Source of the DNA: Chelativorans xinjiangensis
GTDB lineage: Bacteria; Pseudomonadota; Alphaproteobacteria; Rhizobiales; Rhizobiaceae
NCBI RefSeq assembly: GCF_009812055.1
Contig: NZ_WQNH01000031.1
Span: 1 to 58,017 of the forward strand
Length of the DNA: 58,017 nt
Direction of reading: 5' to 3'
The notes under the pieces are model-generated. The model did no database searches and was not told the origin of the DNA. It saw nothing but the letters and a program-made list of their open reading frames with translations. Made by a program: the position numbers and the translations under genes. Position 1 is the stretch's first letter. Each line of letters begins with the position of its first letter. Of this stretch, positions 9,578 through 18,859 are shown one piece after another.

Positions 9578-10438
9578 CTACCGCAGATGCCTGATCGCCG
9601 CCACCGGCCGGTGGCCATGCTTTTCCAGGAAGGCGGCGAGGCGCGCCGGGTCCGGCTTGCCGTTTTCGCTGTACTCGGCGGCGTGGATCCCCTCCGTCAC
9701 GTAGAGGACGTCGATGCCCATGCCGGCCGCGCCCTTGACGTCGGTCAGAATGCCGTCGCCGATGGCCAGCGTGTCCGATACGCCGACCGGCCGGCCCAGC
9801 ACCTCGCCGGCGGCGGCCAATGTCGCCTCGTAGATCGGCCCGTATGGCTTGCCGGCGATCAGCGTGCGCCCGCCGAGGAGGCCATATTCGCGCGCCAGTG
9901 CCCCGGCGCAGAAGACGAGCCGGTTTCCGCGCTCCACCACGATATCGGGATTGGCGCAGATGAACGGCAGGTCGCGGGCGCGCAGGCGCTGCAAGAGCTC
10001 CGCATAGTCTTCCGGCGTCTCCGTCTCGTCGTCGTAGAGGCCGGTGCAGACGACGCCCGCCGCCTCGAACTCCTCGACCAATTCGATGTCGAGGCCGTCG
10101 TAGAGCGGCATGTCACGGTCCGGCCCGAGGTGGAAGAGCCGGCGCGGGGCGTTGCGGATCAGTTCGCGCGTCACGTCGCCGGAGGTGACCACCCGGTCCC
10201 AGCTCTCGTCGGGCACGCCGAGACGCCGCAACTGCTCCTCCACCGGCCCGCGCGGGCGCGGCGCGTTGGTGACCAGCACCACCGCCTTGCCGGCCTCGCG
10301 CATGCGCTTCAGCGCCGCGCAGGCTTCGGCAAAGGCGCCAACGCCGTTGTGCACCACACCCCACACGTCGCACAGGATCAGCGCGTAGGGCGCGGCGAGT
10401 GCGTCGAGACTGTCGATCATGTCCGGCGGCTGCGGCAT
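9578..10438 (-). CDS. HAD-superfamily phosphatase (NagD/TIGR01459-like)
   Basis: A 286-residue haloacid dehalogenase-type hydrolase. Motif I is ILCDVWGVVHNG near residue 20, where the usual DxD is DVW, as in the TIGR01459 subfamily. Motif II is VLVTNAPR near residue 55. Motif III/IV is GKPYGPIY with IGDGILTDVKGA. The TIGR01459 group is commonly found beside ribF in rhizobia. The substrate is unknown, probably a sugar or nucleotide phosphate. The ATG at 10438 is preceded by GGGAGAAT, giving a good ribosome-binding site. In-frame sequence up to 10645 looks non-coding. Leading gene of a two-gene unit with ribF. Confidence 0.88.
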   Translation of the reverse strand: MPQPPDMIDSLDALAAPYALILCDVWGVVHNGVGAFAEACAALKRMREAGKAVVLVTNAPRPRGPVEEQLRRLGVPDESWDRVVTSGDVTRELIRNAPRRLFHLGPDRDMPLYDGLDIELVEEFEAAGVVCTGLYDDETETPEDYAELLQRLRARDLPFICANPDIVVERGNRLVFCAGALAREYGLLGGRTLIAGKPYGPIYEATLAAAGEVLGRPVGVSDTLAIGDGILTDVKGAAGMGIDVLYVTEGIHAAEYSENGKPDPARLAAFLEKHGHRPVAAIRHLR

Positions 10439-10440
10439 TG

Positions 10441-10478
10441 ATTCTCCCTGGATACGGGGATTCTCCCTGGATACGGGC
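10441..10478. repeat. 19-base tandem duplication over a ribosome-binding site
   Basis: ATTCTCCCTGGATACGGGG occurs twice head to tail, with one difference at the end. On the minus strand each copy carries CAGGGAGAAT, the Shine-Dalgarno region of the HAD phosphatase gene, so the duplication provides two SD-like sequences; only the one nearer the ATG is well placed. Confidence 0.8.
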
Positions 10479-10581
10479 TCGCGGGGCGGCCAGGAGCGGG
10501 CCGTGAAACCCGCGCAGGGATTAGCCGATGAGAGGAAGTCTGTCACCCGCTTTTCGGCGCATGAGCACGGTGGCCGAGGCA

Positions 10582-10597
10582 TTAACCCTTCGTGAAC
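10582..10597 (+). promoter_or_regulatory. Possible CtrA box upstream of the TadG-like gene
   Basis: TTAACCCTTCGTGAAC matches the alphaproteobacterial CtrA consensus TTAA-N7-TTAAC with one mismatch. It lies about 85 bases before the TadG-like start. CtrA controls pilus genes in several alphaproteobacteria, but a single near-match is weak evidence. Confidence 0.3.
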
Positions 10598-10680
10598 CAG
10601 CGCCGCATATGGCCGCCCGACATTAAGGAAATCGTTCAGCATCACGCATCATCCTTGCCGGCACAATCTATCGAGGCAGG

Positions 10681-12504
10681 GTGGGCAAACCGATGCTGAG
10701 GAAATTCCGCCGCGACGAGCGGGGCAACTATGCCATGCTCACGGCGCTGGTGATGGTGCCCGTGATGGGCGCGCTGGCGCTGGCGATCGACTATACGCAG
10801 ATGAGCCGGCACCGCCAGGCGACGCTGAACGCGCTGGACGCGGCCAACATGGCCACCGCCTGGCGCCTTCTGGAGGGCGAAAGCGAAGAAGACCTGATCG
10901 TCTACGCCAACGACTTCTTCGCCGCCAATCTCGGGCCGGTGAAACCGGAAGATACGACGCTTTACGTTACCTTCCCCGACGGCTCCGCCGGCGGCAGCAC
11001 GCTGAGAATGGAGGCCGACCTCACTTATAAGCCGATCTTCTATCCCGTCTTCCAGGCGCTGAGGGGCGAGAAGAGCAGCGACAGCACCTTCAAGCTCAAC
11101 GCCAGCAACGAGGTACGGCTGAAGAACACGCTGGAGGTGGCGCTGGTGCTCGATAATTCGGGCTCCATGGACTTCAAGGGCTCGGGCTCCGGCAAGAAGC
11201 GCATCGACCTGTTAAAGGCGGCTGCCAAGGAACTGGTCGACACGCTGGCCGGCCAAGGCGCCATGATGCAGCAGGTCGCCAAGCCGGTGCAATTCGGCAT
11301 CGTGCCCTTCGCGGCGTCGGTGAATGTCGGGCCGGATAACGAAGAGGCGGCTTGGATGGATACGGACGGGGTTTCATCGATCCATCACGAGAATTTCGAC
11401 TGGGACACGATGGCGGAGATCAGGGGCGGTAAGAAGCGCGTCGAGAAGGTCGACGGCGTCTACCGCAAGCAAGGGGCGCCGTGGAGGGACGAGGAAGGCG
11501 ACAAGGTCACGCGCTTCACGCTCTATGACGAGATAAAGAAGGTGACCACCTCGGCGCCAATGGCCTCGTGGGCCGGCTGCATGGAGATGCGGCCCGGCTC
11601 CTACGGGCTGGACGACACTGTGCCCGACAGGAAGAACCCCGATACGCTATTCGTGCCGATGTTCGCGCCGGACGAGGAGGACCCTAAGAACTGGCGCGAG
11701 AACATCCATAACAACTGGTTGGCGGATGCGGGCGGCGGCGACGCGATCAAGCGGCAGGAATATATGCCGAAATACTTCCAGGCAGTGCTCGCTCCCCGGG
11801 TTCCCGACGGCGGAGGACCAAATGCGAGCTGCACAACCAAGCCCATCACGCCGCTCACCGACGTAACGGACAAAGACGGGCTCGACGCCATCAAGGACGC
11901 CATCGACGGCATGGTCGCCGACGGGGCGACCAACGTGCCCGAAGGCATGGCCTGGGGCTGGAGGGTGGTCTCCGGCAGGGCACCCTTCACGGAGGGCCGC
12001 CCCGACGAGCAGAGGGGCAACGACAAGGTCGTGATCGTTTTGACGGACGGGGCGAACACCTACTACACGCCGCAATCGCTCGGCTACAACGATCCCGCCG
12101 GCAATAAGTCGATCTACTCCAACTACGGCTATGCCAAGAACGGCCGCATCTTCGAGAACACCACCGTCAATCCTTCCGACTACTCCAACCCCAACTACAC
12201 CAAGGCAATGAACCAGCAGTTCGCCAAATTGTGCGACAACGCCAAGTACGGCAAGGACGGAAAGGGCGGCAAGGATGAGGACGGCGAGATCATCGTCATG
12301 ACGGTGGCGCTCGACCTGAGCACGTGGAAGGCCGACGAGAGGGAGCAGATCGAGGCGCTGAAGTCCTGCGCCTCCGAATCCCGTTTCCGCAAGGACGAGA
12401 ACGGCAATCCCGCCAAGCTGTTCTGGAACGCCACCGGCGCCGATCTCTCGGAAAAGTTCAAGGAAATCGCCGACGAGCTTTCCAACCTGCGCTTCGTGAG
12501 CTGA
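10681..12504 (+). CDS. TadG/TadE-like pilus-assembly protein with von Willebrand A domain
   Basis: A 607-residue protein with the TadE/TadG N-terminus: RRDERGNYAMLTALVMVPVM near residues 10-30, one hydrophobic segment then DYTQMSRHRQATLNALDAAN. From about residue 155 a von Willebrand A domain begins with the metal-binding motif LVLDNSGSMDF and continues to VIVLTDGANTYY near residue 455. Such proteins are anchored in the inner membrane and expose the vWA domain to the periplasm, where they belong to Flp/Tad pilus systems. No other tad gene is in the window, so this is an orphan copy. The start is GTG at 10681 (GAGGCAGG upstream) or ATG at 10693; I cannot decide firmly. Confidence 0.88.
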   Translation: MGKPMLRKFRRDERGNYAMLTALVMVPVMGALALAIDYTQMSRHRQATLNALDAANMATAWRLLEGESEEDLIVYANDFFAANLGPVKPEDTTLYVTFPDGSAGGSTLRMEADLTYKPIFYPVFQALRGEKSSDSTFKLNASNEVRLKNTLEVALVLDNSGSMDFKGSGSGKKRIDLLKAAAKELVDTLAGQGAMMQQVAKPVQFGIVPFAASVNVGPDNEEAAWMDTDGVSSIHHENFDWDTMAEIRGGKKRVEKVDGVYRKQGAPWRDEEGDKVTRFTLYDEIKKVTTSAPMASWAGCMEMRPGSYGLDDTVPDRKNPDTLFVPMFAPDEEDPKNWRENIHNNWLADAGGGDAIKRQEYMPKYFQAVLAPRVPDGGGPNASCTTKPITPLTDVTDKDGLDAIKDAIDGMVADGATNVPEGMAWGWRVVSGRAPFTEGRPDEQRGNDKVVIVLTDGANTYYTPQSLGYNDPAGNKSIYSNYGYAKNGRIFENTTVNPSDYSNPNYTKAMNQQFAKLCDNAKYGKDGKGGKDEDGEIIVMTVALDLSTWKADEREQIEALKSCASESRFRKDENGNPAKLFWNATGADLSEKFKEIADELSNLRFVS

Positions 12505-12554
12505 GGGCCCGGACGGCGGCCCACGCCACTGCTACTCCTCGCCCCGCTCGCGTG

Positions 12555-12738
12555 CAGGGCTATCGCATAGGGAGTCTTTGTTCGGCTGCGCCGGCCCCCC
12601 CCACCCCTAACCCCTCCCCACAAGGGGGAGGGGGACGATGTCGCGCTCGACGGGGCTTCCCTCCCCCTTGTGGGGAGGGATTGAGGTGGGGGGTCCGGCG
12701 CAGCCGAACAAAGACTCCCTCCATATGCGATAACCCTG
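12555..12738. repeat. MITE-like palindromic element, family A copy 1
   Basis: A 184-bp element with terminal inverted repeats CAGGGCTATCGCATA and its near-complement TATGCGATAACCCTG. Subterminal arms (GAGTCTTTGTTCGGCTGCG / CGCAGCCGAACAAAGACTC) and an inner CCCCTCCCC..GGGGGAGGG core extend the palindrome. There is no coding capacity. It occupies most of the 361-base gap between the TadG-like gene and hisS. Clear flanking target duplications are not visible at this copy. Confidence 0.85.
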
Positions 12739-12865
12739 CACTGCATGGGAGCGAGGAGTCGCGGCGGTAACGGCGCCGCCCTTGCCGCCCCCACCCTTAT
12801 CGGCTAGGACAGCCGCGCCCGGAAGAGGGCGCGGCTTTTCTCATCTCGCAAGGACGGATCACGGC

Positions 12866-14524
12866 ATGGCAGGCAAGGCGGACAAGGTGAAGGCACGGCT
12901 CCCGCGCGGGCTCGTCGACCGCCACCCGGCCGACATCCGCGCCGTCGACGAGATGGTGACGAAGATCCGCGCCGTCTACGAGCTCTACGGCTTCGAGCCG
13001 GTGGAGACGCCGCTCATCGAATACACCGACGCGCTGGGCAAGTTCCTGCCCGATCAGGACCGGCCGAACGAGGGCGTGTTCTCCTTCCAGGACGAGGACG
13101 AGCAGTGGCTTTCGCTGCGCTACGACCTGACGGCGCCCCTGGCGCGCTTCGTGGCGGAGAACTTCGAGCGCCTGCCGAAGCCCTATCGCAGCTACCGCGC
13201 CGGCTGGGTGTTCCGCAACGAGAAGCCGGGGCCGGGGCGGTTTCGGCAGTTCATGCAGGTGGACGCGGATACGGTCGGGACGCCGGGTGTGGCAGCGGAC
13301 GCCGAGATGGCGATGATGATGGCGGATGTCATGGAGGCGCTGGGGATTGCGCGCGGAGACTACGTCATCCGGGTGAACAACCGGAAGGTGCTGGATGGGG
13401 TGCTGGAGGCGATTGGGCTCGGCGGGGAGGAGAATGCCGGGCGCAGGCTGACGGTGCTTAGGGCGATTGATAAATTGGATAAGTTTCGCGTTGAGGGAGT
13501 GAAGCTTCTTCTTGGGCCTGGCCGCTGGGATGGAGGTAAGGAGGGCGAAGGCGACTTCACCAAGGGTGCTAATCTAAATCCCGAACAGATTGATGTCATC
13601 GCCTCCTATCTCGCTTCAACAGGAATGTACGGTTTCGCGAGGCTGGAAGACGATCCACACTTGGTTAATGGCGACGAACTAGAGGCGACGCATAGCTTCG
13701 GAAACCCATCTGGAGAAAAATACTACTTCTCCAACCTCAACACGATTGTTGGTCTGGGGGCGGTTGTTGGCGAGACGGCAACCGGAAGCGAGGCGGTACG
13801 AGAGCTTGAGGATATCTTTAAAATTACCTCGGCTGCTGGATATGGGTCTAACCGCATCCGCATCGACCCCTCCGTCGTCCGTGGCCTCGAATACTACACC
13901 GGTCCCGTCTTCGAAGCGGAGCTGACCTTCCCCGTCGTCAACGAGAAGGGCGAAACCGTCCAGTTCGGCTCCGTCGGCGGCGGCGGGCGCTACGACGGCC
14001 TCGTCTCCCGCTTTCGTGGCGAGCCGGTGCCGGCCACGGGCTTTTCCATCGGCGTTTCCCGTCTCATGACGGCGCTAAAGAACCTCGGCAAGCTGGAGGT
14101 GCGATCAGCCGTAGGCCCCATACTTGTCACTGTGATGGACAGAGATCGGGTGGCAGATTACATGCGGCTGACCAAAATCCTCCGGGACGGACTCAATCCT
14201 GTCGATGAGAATGGCAGGCTCCTCGGCCCACCAATCCCTGTTGAGATGTACCAGGGTAATCCCAAGAACTTCGGCAATCAGCTCAAATATGCTGACCGGC
14301 GCGGCAGCCCCTGCGTCGTCATCCAGGGCGGCGACGAGCGCGAGAAGGGCGAGGTGCAGATCAAGGACCTCGTGGAGGGCAAGCGGCTTTCCGAAGAGAT
14401 CGAGGACAACGTGACCTGGCGCGAGGCGCGGCCGGCGCAGTTCTCCGTGCCGGAGGGCGAGTTGGTGGAGGCGGTGAAGCGCGTGCTCCAGGCGCAGGCG
14501 GAAGAGCGGGGCGCGGAAAAATGA
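12866..14524 (+). CDS. hisS: Histidyl-tRNA synthetase, alphaproteobacterial long form
   Basis: Charges tRNA-His. The 552-residue class II enzyme has motif 1 around [13 protein letters not shown], motif 2 [20 protein letters not shown], the histidine-binding [14 protein letters not shown] and motif 3 [11 protein letters not shown]-terminal anticodon-binding domain follows. The ATG at 12866 opens [15 protein letters not shown], with AAGGA upstream. Codon use is uneven: nucleotides about 13440-13855 (residues about 192-330) and again about 14100-14285 (about 412-474) are full of AT-ending codons such as AAT, CTA, GTT and AAA. The flanks are strongly GC-ending. The protein sequence stays plausible throughout, so this looks like a recombinant mosaic. 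First gene of the hisS-hisZ-hisG block. Confidence 0.96.
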   Translation: MAGKADKVKARLPRGLVDRHPADIRAVDEMVTKIRAVYELYGFEPVETPLIEYTDALGKFLPDQDRPNEGVFSFQDEDEQWLSLRYDLTAPLARFVAENFERLPKPYRSYRAGWVFRNEKPGPGRFRQFMQVDADTVGTPGVAADAEMAMMMADVMEALGIARGDYVIRVNNRKVLDGVLEAIGLGGEENAGRRLTVLRAIDKLDKFRVEGVKLLLGPGRWDGGKEGEGDFTKGANLNPEQIDVIASYLASTGMYGFARLEDDPHLVNGDELEATHSFGNPSGEKYYFSNLNTIVGLGAVVGETATGSEAVRELEDIFKITSAAGYGSNRIRIDPSVVRGLEYYTGPVFEAELTFPVVNEKGETVQFGSVGGGGRYDGLVSRFRGEPVPATGFSIGVSRLMTALKNLGKLEVRSAVGPILVTVMDRDRVADYMRLTKILRDGLNPVDENGRLLGPPIPVEMYQGNPKNFGNQLKYADRRGSPCVVIQGGDEREKGEVQIKDLVEGKRLSEEIEDNVTWREARPAQFSVPEGELVEAVKRVLQAQAEERGAEK

Positions 14525-14550
14525 ATCGTTCCGCCTTTTTTGGGGATGCC

Positions 14551-14735
14551 GGCGCCCCTTGGCGCCCCCCTCTGTCCTGCCGGACATCTCCCCCACGAGG
14601 GGGGAGATTGCGCCGGCCGCTTGCTCCACCGTCTGTTTTGCAATGTAGCCGATTGGCGAAAGTCGTCGTGACGGCCAATCTCCCCCCTCGTGGGGGAGAT
14701 GCCCGGCAGGGCAGAGGGGGGCGCCGTAGGGCGCC
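14551..14735. repeat. Long palindromic intergenic repeat, family B copy 2
   Basis: The outer arms begin GGCGCCCCTTGGCGCCCCC and end GGGGCGCCGTAGGGCGCC. Inner arms CTCCCCCACGAGGGGGGAGA and TCTCCCCCCTCGTGGGGGAG surround a centre with GATTGGCGAAAG. It lies between hisS and hisZ, which are co-oriented, so transcription of hisZ must pass through it or start after it. Confidence 0.88.
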
Positions 14736-14768
14736 GGGCTTGCTGAAAAGCAGCAGAACCCCACGCCC

Positions 14769-15890
14769 ATGACCCCCCGCACCCCCGCCTTCGCAAGCGA
14801 TATCCTCGCCCTTTTCGCCGAGCGCGAGGCGGCGCTGACAGACATCGCCATCATCCAGCCCGCCGACCCCTTCCTCGACATGGCCGGCGAGGACCTCAGG
14901 CGGCGCATCTTCCTCACCGAGAGCGAGACGGGCAGGAGCCTGTGCCTCAGGCCCGAATTCACCATCCCCGTCTGCCTCGACCACATCGAGAGCCGGGCCG
15001 CCACGCCGCGCCGCTACGCGTATCTCGGCGAGGTGTTCCGGCAGCGGCGCGAGGGGGGCGCGGAGTTCTTTCAGGCGGGCATCGAGGACCTGGGCGCAAA
15101 GGACAGGCCGGAGGCGGACGCGCGCTCGCTGGCGGATGCGCACGCGCTTCTTTCCCGCGTGCTGCCGGACCGCACGCTTTCCATGACGCTGGGCGACCAG
15201 GCGGTGTTCGAGGCCGTGCTTTCCGCCCTCGGCCTGCCGCGCGGCTGGCAGAAGCGGCTGGCACGCGCCTTCGGTTCTCCTGCTATGCTGGAGGCGGCGA
15301 TTGCCGAATTCACCAGCCCGCAAGGGGCTGCCAGCCTGCCGCGCGCGGTGGCGAGCCTGGTGGCGCGCGGCGATGAAGAGGCGCTGACGCGGCATATCGA
15401 TGAGGCCATGCAGGCGTCCGGCCTGTCGCCCTCCGCCGGGCGCCTTCCTGAAGAGATCGCGCGGCGGCTGATGGAGAAGGCGGAGCTTCGCAGCGTGCGC
15501 CTTTCCGACACCGCGCTCGACGCGCTGAAGGCCTTTCTCGCCATCCACGCGCCGCTGGAGGAGGCGGAGGCGCGGCTTGCCGCCTTTGCCAAGGAGGCCG
15601 GTATCTTCCTCGACGAGGCGCTGGAAGGGTTCGCCGCGCGCGCAGAGCGCATCGCCGCGCACGGCCTGCCGCTCACTGAGACGCATTACGACGCCGGCTT
15701 CGGCCGCCCGCTCGACTATTATACGGGCTTCATCTTCGAGATCGGCACGGAGGGCCTCGGCCAGCCGCTCGCCGGCGGCGGGCGCTACGACCGGCTCCTG
15801 ACGCTGCTGGGTGCGGAAAACCCCATCCCCGGCGTCGGCTTCTCCATCTGGCTCGACCGCGTGGCGACGCTCAGGGAGGAGAGGCCATGA
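14769..15890 (+). CDS. hisZ: ATP phosphoribosyltransferase regulatory subunit
   Basis: A 373-residue HisRS paralogue without aminoacylation activity that forms the active hetero-oligomeric ATP-PRTase with short-form HisG in histidine biosynthesis. The fold is seen in [13 protein letters not shown] near residue 60, [14 protein letters not shown] near residue 315 and [10 protein letters not shown] near residue 335. The HisRS anticodon-binding domain is missing, as expected for HisZ. No strong ribosome-binding site precedes the ATG, perhaps because the palindromic repeat ends only 33 bases upstream. It overlaps hisG by ATGA, so the two subunits are translationally coupled. Confidence 0.95.
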   Translation: MTPRTPAFASDILALFAEREAALTDIAIIQPADPFLDMAGEDLRRRIFLTESETGRSLCLRPEFTIPVCLDHIESRAATPRRYAYLGEVFRQRREGGAEFFQAGIEDLGAKDRPEADARSLADAHALLSRVLPDRTLSMTLGDQAVFEAVLSALGLPRGWQKRLARAFGSPAMLEAAIAEFTSPQGAASLPRAVASLVARGDEEALTRHIDEAMQASGLSPSAGRLPEEIARRLMEKAELRSVRLSDTALDALKAFLAIHAPLEEAEARLAAFAKEAGIFLDEALEGFAARAERIAAHGLPLTETHYDAGFGRPLDYYTGFIFEIGTEGLGQPLAGGGRYDRLLTLLGAENPIPGVGFSIWLDRVATLREERP

Positions 15891-16576
15891 GCGTCACGCT
15901 CGCCCTGCCCTCCAAGGGCCGGCTGAAGGACGAGGCGGTGCGGCGGCTGGAGGCGGCGGGGCTGCCCGTGCGCCTGCCGGAGAACGACCGGCGCTACCGC
16001 GCGGCGATCGAGGGTGTGGCGGGGCTGGAGGTGACGTTCCTCTCCGCCTCGGAGATCGCCCGCGAGCTCGACCGCGGCGGGGTCGACCTCGGGATAACCG
16101 GTGAGGACCTGGTGCGCGAGACGATCCCCGGCTGGGAGCGCCGTGTGGAGATCGCCGCACGGCTCGGCTTCGGCCGGGCGGACGTGGTGGTGGCCGTGCC
16201 GGAGGTGTGGTTCGACGTCTCCACCATGGCCGACCTCGACGACGTGGCCGCCGATTTCCGCCAGCGCCACGGCAGGCGGCTTCGGATCGCCACGAAGTAC
16301 TGGCGGCTCACCCAGCAGTTCTTCTCGCAAAAGCACGGCATCCAGGTCTACCGCATCGTCGAGAGCCTGGGCGCCACGGAGGGCGCGCCGGCGGCGGGCT
16401 CGGCGGATGTGATCGTCGATATCACGTCGACCGGCTCGACGCTGAAGGCCAATCATCTCAAGGTGCTGGATGATGGCGTGATCCTGCGCTCGGAGGCCTG
16501 CCTGGTGGCGGGACGGAATGAGCGGGCAGCGGCGGATGAAGAGGTGATCGCGCGGATCGCAGCGGCGCTGGGCTGA
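15887..16576 (+). CDS. hisG: ATP phosphoribosyltransferase catalytic subunit, short form
   Basis: Catalyses the first step of histidine biosynthesis, ATP plus PRPP to phosphoribosyl-ATP. The 229-residue length and absence of the C-terminal regulatory domain mark the HisZ-dependent short form. N-terminal [18 protein letters not shown] near residue 65 and the PRPP-binding loop [12 protein letters not shown] near residue 172 are present. The start overlaps the end of hisZ by ATGA. Confidence 0.96.
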   Translation: MSVTLALPSKGRLKDEAVRRLEAAGLPVRLPENDRRYRAAIEGVAGLEVTFLSASEIARELDRGGVDLGITGEDLVRETIPGWERRVEIAARLGFGRADVVVAVPEVWFDVSTMADLDDVAADFRQRHGRRLRIATKYWRLTQQFFSQKHGIQVYRIVESLGATEGAPAAGSADVIVDITSTGSTLKANHLKVLDDGVILRSEACLVAGRNERAAADEEVIARIAAALG

Positions 16577-16612
16577 CGAGGGTTCGGGCAGCCGTGCGCC
16601 AACGCCGGGCCC

Positions 16613-17863
16613 TTACTCCTCCACCACCCGAAGCCGCAGCGAGCCGGAGCCGGGCCCGCCGGCGGCGCGCTTGGCCTCGCCGTCTTCCAGCACTTCCGCC
16701 TCCCCGGCCGCGCCCAGCTCCAGCGCCTCGATCCGCGCCCCGCGCTTGGTCACCTTGTCGGCCGAGGTGAGGATCATGTCGATGTCCTTGTTGGCCTGCA
16801 GGAAATGGCCCTGCAATTTCCGCACGCGGTCGTCCAGCCGGCTGACGTCCTGCATGAGCTTCATCACCTCGGCCTGGATCAGATGCGCCTGCTCGCGCAT
16901 GCGGGCGTCCTTGAGGACCGCCTGGATCACCTGGATCGACAGCATCAGGAGCGACGGCGAGACGATGACGACGCGCACGCGGTGCGCACGCTGCACCAGC
17001 GCCTCGAAGTTCTCGTGGATCTCGGCGAAGATCGATTCCGAGGGCACGAACATGAAGGCCGTGTCCTGTGTCTCGCCGTTGATCAGGTACTTTTCGGCGA
17101 TTGCCTTGATGTGCACGTCGACGTCGCGGCGGAAGGCGCTTTCGGCCTGCTTGCGCGCCTCCGCCCCGCCCTCGCCTTCGCTTGCCGCGCGAATGGCGTT
17201 CCACGCCTCCAGCGGGAACTTGGCGTCGACCACCAGCGACGGCGCGCCGTTGGGCATCTTCACCACGCAGTCGGGCCGGCTGCCGTTGGAAAGGGTGGCC
17301 TGGAACTCGTAAGCGCCATGCGGCAAGCCGTCGGCGACGATCGCCTCCATGCGCGACTGGCCGAAGGCGCCGCGGGTCTGCTTGTTGGAGAGGATCTGCT
17401 GCAGCTGCACCACCTGGCCGGCGAGCGACTGGATGTTGTTCTGCGCCGTGTCGATGACGGCCAGCCGCTCCTGCAGCTTGGCAAGGTTCTCGTGCGTCGA
17501 CTTGGTCTGCTCGGTGATCGACTGGCCGAGGCGCGACGTCATGCCGTCGAGGCGTTCGGAGATCGACTTGGTCAGCTCCGCCTGGCGGGATCCGAACACC
17601 TCCGCAATCGTGCCCATGCGGCCGGAAAGCTCGGCCTGCGCCTTCGTCAGCTCGGCCATGCGCGCTTCCGCCTCGCGGGCGCGCCCTGCGGCTTCCGCCT
17701 CGGCCTCGGCGCGCGCCTGCCCCGCCCGCCACAGGGCGATGACGAGGAGCGCGAGCATCACAAGGAGCAGTGTGCCGGCGGCAGCCAGCACATGGCCGAG
17801 CGAGATCGTGGTCGCGCCAAGCTGGGCGACGGGCATGGAAAGGAGCGAGACGGCTTCGTTCAT
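16613..17863 (-). CDS. rmuC: DNA recombination protein RmuC
   Basis: RmuC limits inversions at short inverted repeats, probably as a nuclease-fold protein. The 416-residue product has an N-terminal membrane anchor (GTLLLVMLALLVIALW near residue 35), then a long coiled coil rich in Ala/Glu/Arg to about residue 150. The conserved RmuC domain follows, with VVDAKFPLEAW, AEKYLINGETQDTAFMFVPS and SIFAEIHENF. It is convergent with hisG. Its presence in a genome full of palindromic repeats is suggestive but unproven. Confidence 0.93.
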   Translation of the reverse strand: MNEAVSLLSMPVAQLGATTISLGHVLAAAGTLLLVMLALLVIALWRAGQARAEAEAEAAGRAREAEARMAELTKAQAELSGRMGTIAEVFGSRQAELTKSISERLDGMTSRLGQSITEQTKSTHENLAKLQERLAVIDTAQNNIQSLAGQVVQLQQILSNKQTRGAFGQSRMEAIVADGLPHGAYEFQATLSNGSRPDCVVKMPNGAPSLVVDAKFPLEAWNAIRAASEGEGGAEARKQAESAFRRDVDVHIKAIAEKYLINGETQDTAFMFVPSESIFAEIHENFEALVQRAHRVRVVIVSPSLLMLSIQVIQAVLKDARMREQAHLIQAEVMKLMQDVSRLDDRVRKLQGHFLQANKDIDMILTSADKVTKRGARIEALELGAAGEAEVLEDGEAKRAAGGPGSGSLRLRVVEE

Positions 17864-17921
17864 GCCGGCACCTTAGACGATTCGTGATGCCGCCATAAGA
17901 CCAAAACGTGAACGAATTGAA

Positions 17922-17957
17922 GGGCCCGATACGAAGCGTATTGACGGTTTCGGGCCC
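17922..17957. promoter_or_regulatory. Inverted repeat upstream of def
   Basis: GGGCCCGA and TCGGGCCC form an 8-bp dyad with a 20-base spacer between the divergent rmuC and def genes, ending 18 bases before the def start. TTGACG at 17941 could be a -35 hexamer within it. The role, operator or leader hairpin, is unknown. Confidence 0.35.
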
Positions 17958-17975
17958 AGCCATTACCTGACGCCC

Positions 17976-18509
17976 ATGACCATCCGCCCGCTCATTCTTC
18001 TTCCCGATCCCAAGCTGCGCCAGGTTTCCAGGCCCGTCGAGCGCGTTGACGACGACGTGCGCAAATTCGCCGACGATATGCTGGAGACCATGTACGACGC
18101 GCCGGGCATCGGCCTTGCCGCCATCCAGGTGGGCGAGCCGCAGCGGCTTCTGGTGCTCGACGTGGCGGAGAAGGATGCGCCGCCCGAGCCGCAGGTCTTC
18201 ATCAACCCCGAGATCGTCGCCCGCTCGGACGAGCGTAGCGTGCACGAGGAAGGCTGCCTTTCCATCCCCGACTACTATGCAGAGGTGGAACGCCCGGCAG
18301 CGGTGACGGTGAAATATGTCGATCTCGACGGCAAGGAGCAGGTTGTGGAGGCCCACGGCATCCTCGCCACCTGCCTGCAGCACGAGATCGATCACTTGAA
18401 CGGCGTGCTCTTCATCGACCACCTGTCGAAGCTCAAGCGCGACATAGTGGTGCGCAAGTTCAAGAAGCTCGCCAAGGACCGCCCGCCGCCGGAGCGCATG
18501 GTGGGGTGA
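17976..18509 (+). CDS. def: Peptide deformylase
   Basis: Removes the formyl group from nascent N-termini, a metal-dependent essential reaction. All three motifs are present in the 177-residue protein: motif 1 [10 protein letters not shown] near residue 45, motif 2 EEGCLSIP near residue 90 with the metal-binding Cys, and motif 3 QHEIDHLNG near residue 135 with both His and the catalytic Glu. In related bacteria def is followed directly by fmt; here a toxin-antitoxin pair lies between. Confidence 0.97.
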   Translation: MTIRPLILLPDPKLRQVSRPVERVDDDVRKFADDMLETMYDAPGIGLAAIQVGEPQRLLVLDVAEKDAPPEPQVFINPEIVARSDERSVHEEGCLSIPDYYAEVERPAAVTVKYVDLDGKEQVVEAHGILATCLQHEIDHLNGVLFIDHLSKLKRDIVVRKFKKLAKDRPPPERMVG

Positions 18510-18538
18510 GAGCCGGACTCGCCAGGCCGACTCCGATC

Positions 18539-18558
18539 TGATATCATTGATATCAATG
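18539..18558 (+). promoter_or_regulatory. Palindromic operator of the FitAB-type pair
   Basis: The perfect 14-base palindrome CATTGATATCAATG is preceded by an overlapping TGATATCA, giving two GATATC centres about 10 bases apart. It lies directly before the antitoxin ribosome-binding site. Ribbon-helix-helix antitoxins bind such spaced palindromes, so autoregulation is the likely role. Confidence 0.6.
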
Positions 18559-18571
18559 TATGGAGGCGCAG

Positions 18572-18859
18572 ATGGGCGACTTGCTGATCAGGAATATTCC
18601 GGATGCGCTGAAGCGCAAACTCGAAATCGCGGCAAAGCGCGATGGGCAGAGCCTTTCCGCAGAGGCAGTCAAGCTCCTGCACGAGAAGCTAGCTGAGGAG
18701 GAGGCTGAACCGAAATCCTTCGTCTCGGCATGGGATGTGCTGCGCCCTTTGATGTATTCCGGCGATCCCGAGGAGGCGGAAGAGTTTGCAAGGGCGATGG
18801 AAGAGGTCGAAGCGATGCGCAAACACGATTTCGGGCGTCCGGTGCCTGATTTCGAATGA
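18572..18859 (+). CDS. FitA-like ribbon-helix-helix antitoxin
   Basis: A 95-residue protein with the ribbon-helix-helix N-terminus MGDLLIRNIPDALKRKLEIA, typical of FitA/VapB-type DNA-binding antitoxins, followed by an acidic C-terminal tail that would wrap the toxin. I chose the ATG at 18572 over 18560 because GGAGG lies 5 bases before it, whereas the upstream ATG sits over that site. The gene overlaps the toxin start by ATGA, the usual antitoxin-toxin coupling. Confidence 0.88.
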   Translation: MGDLLIRNIPDALKRKLEIAAKRDGQSLSAEAVKLLHEKLAEEEAEPKSFVSAWDVLRPLMYSGDPEEAEEFARAMEEVEAMRKHDFGRPVPDFE

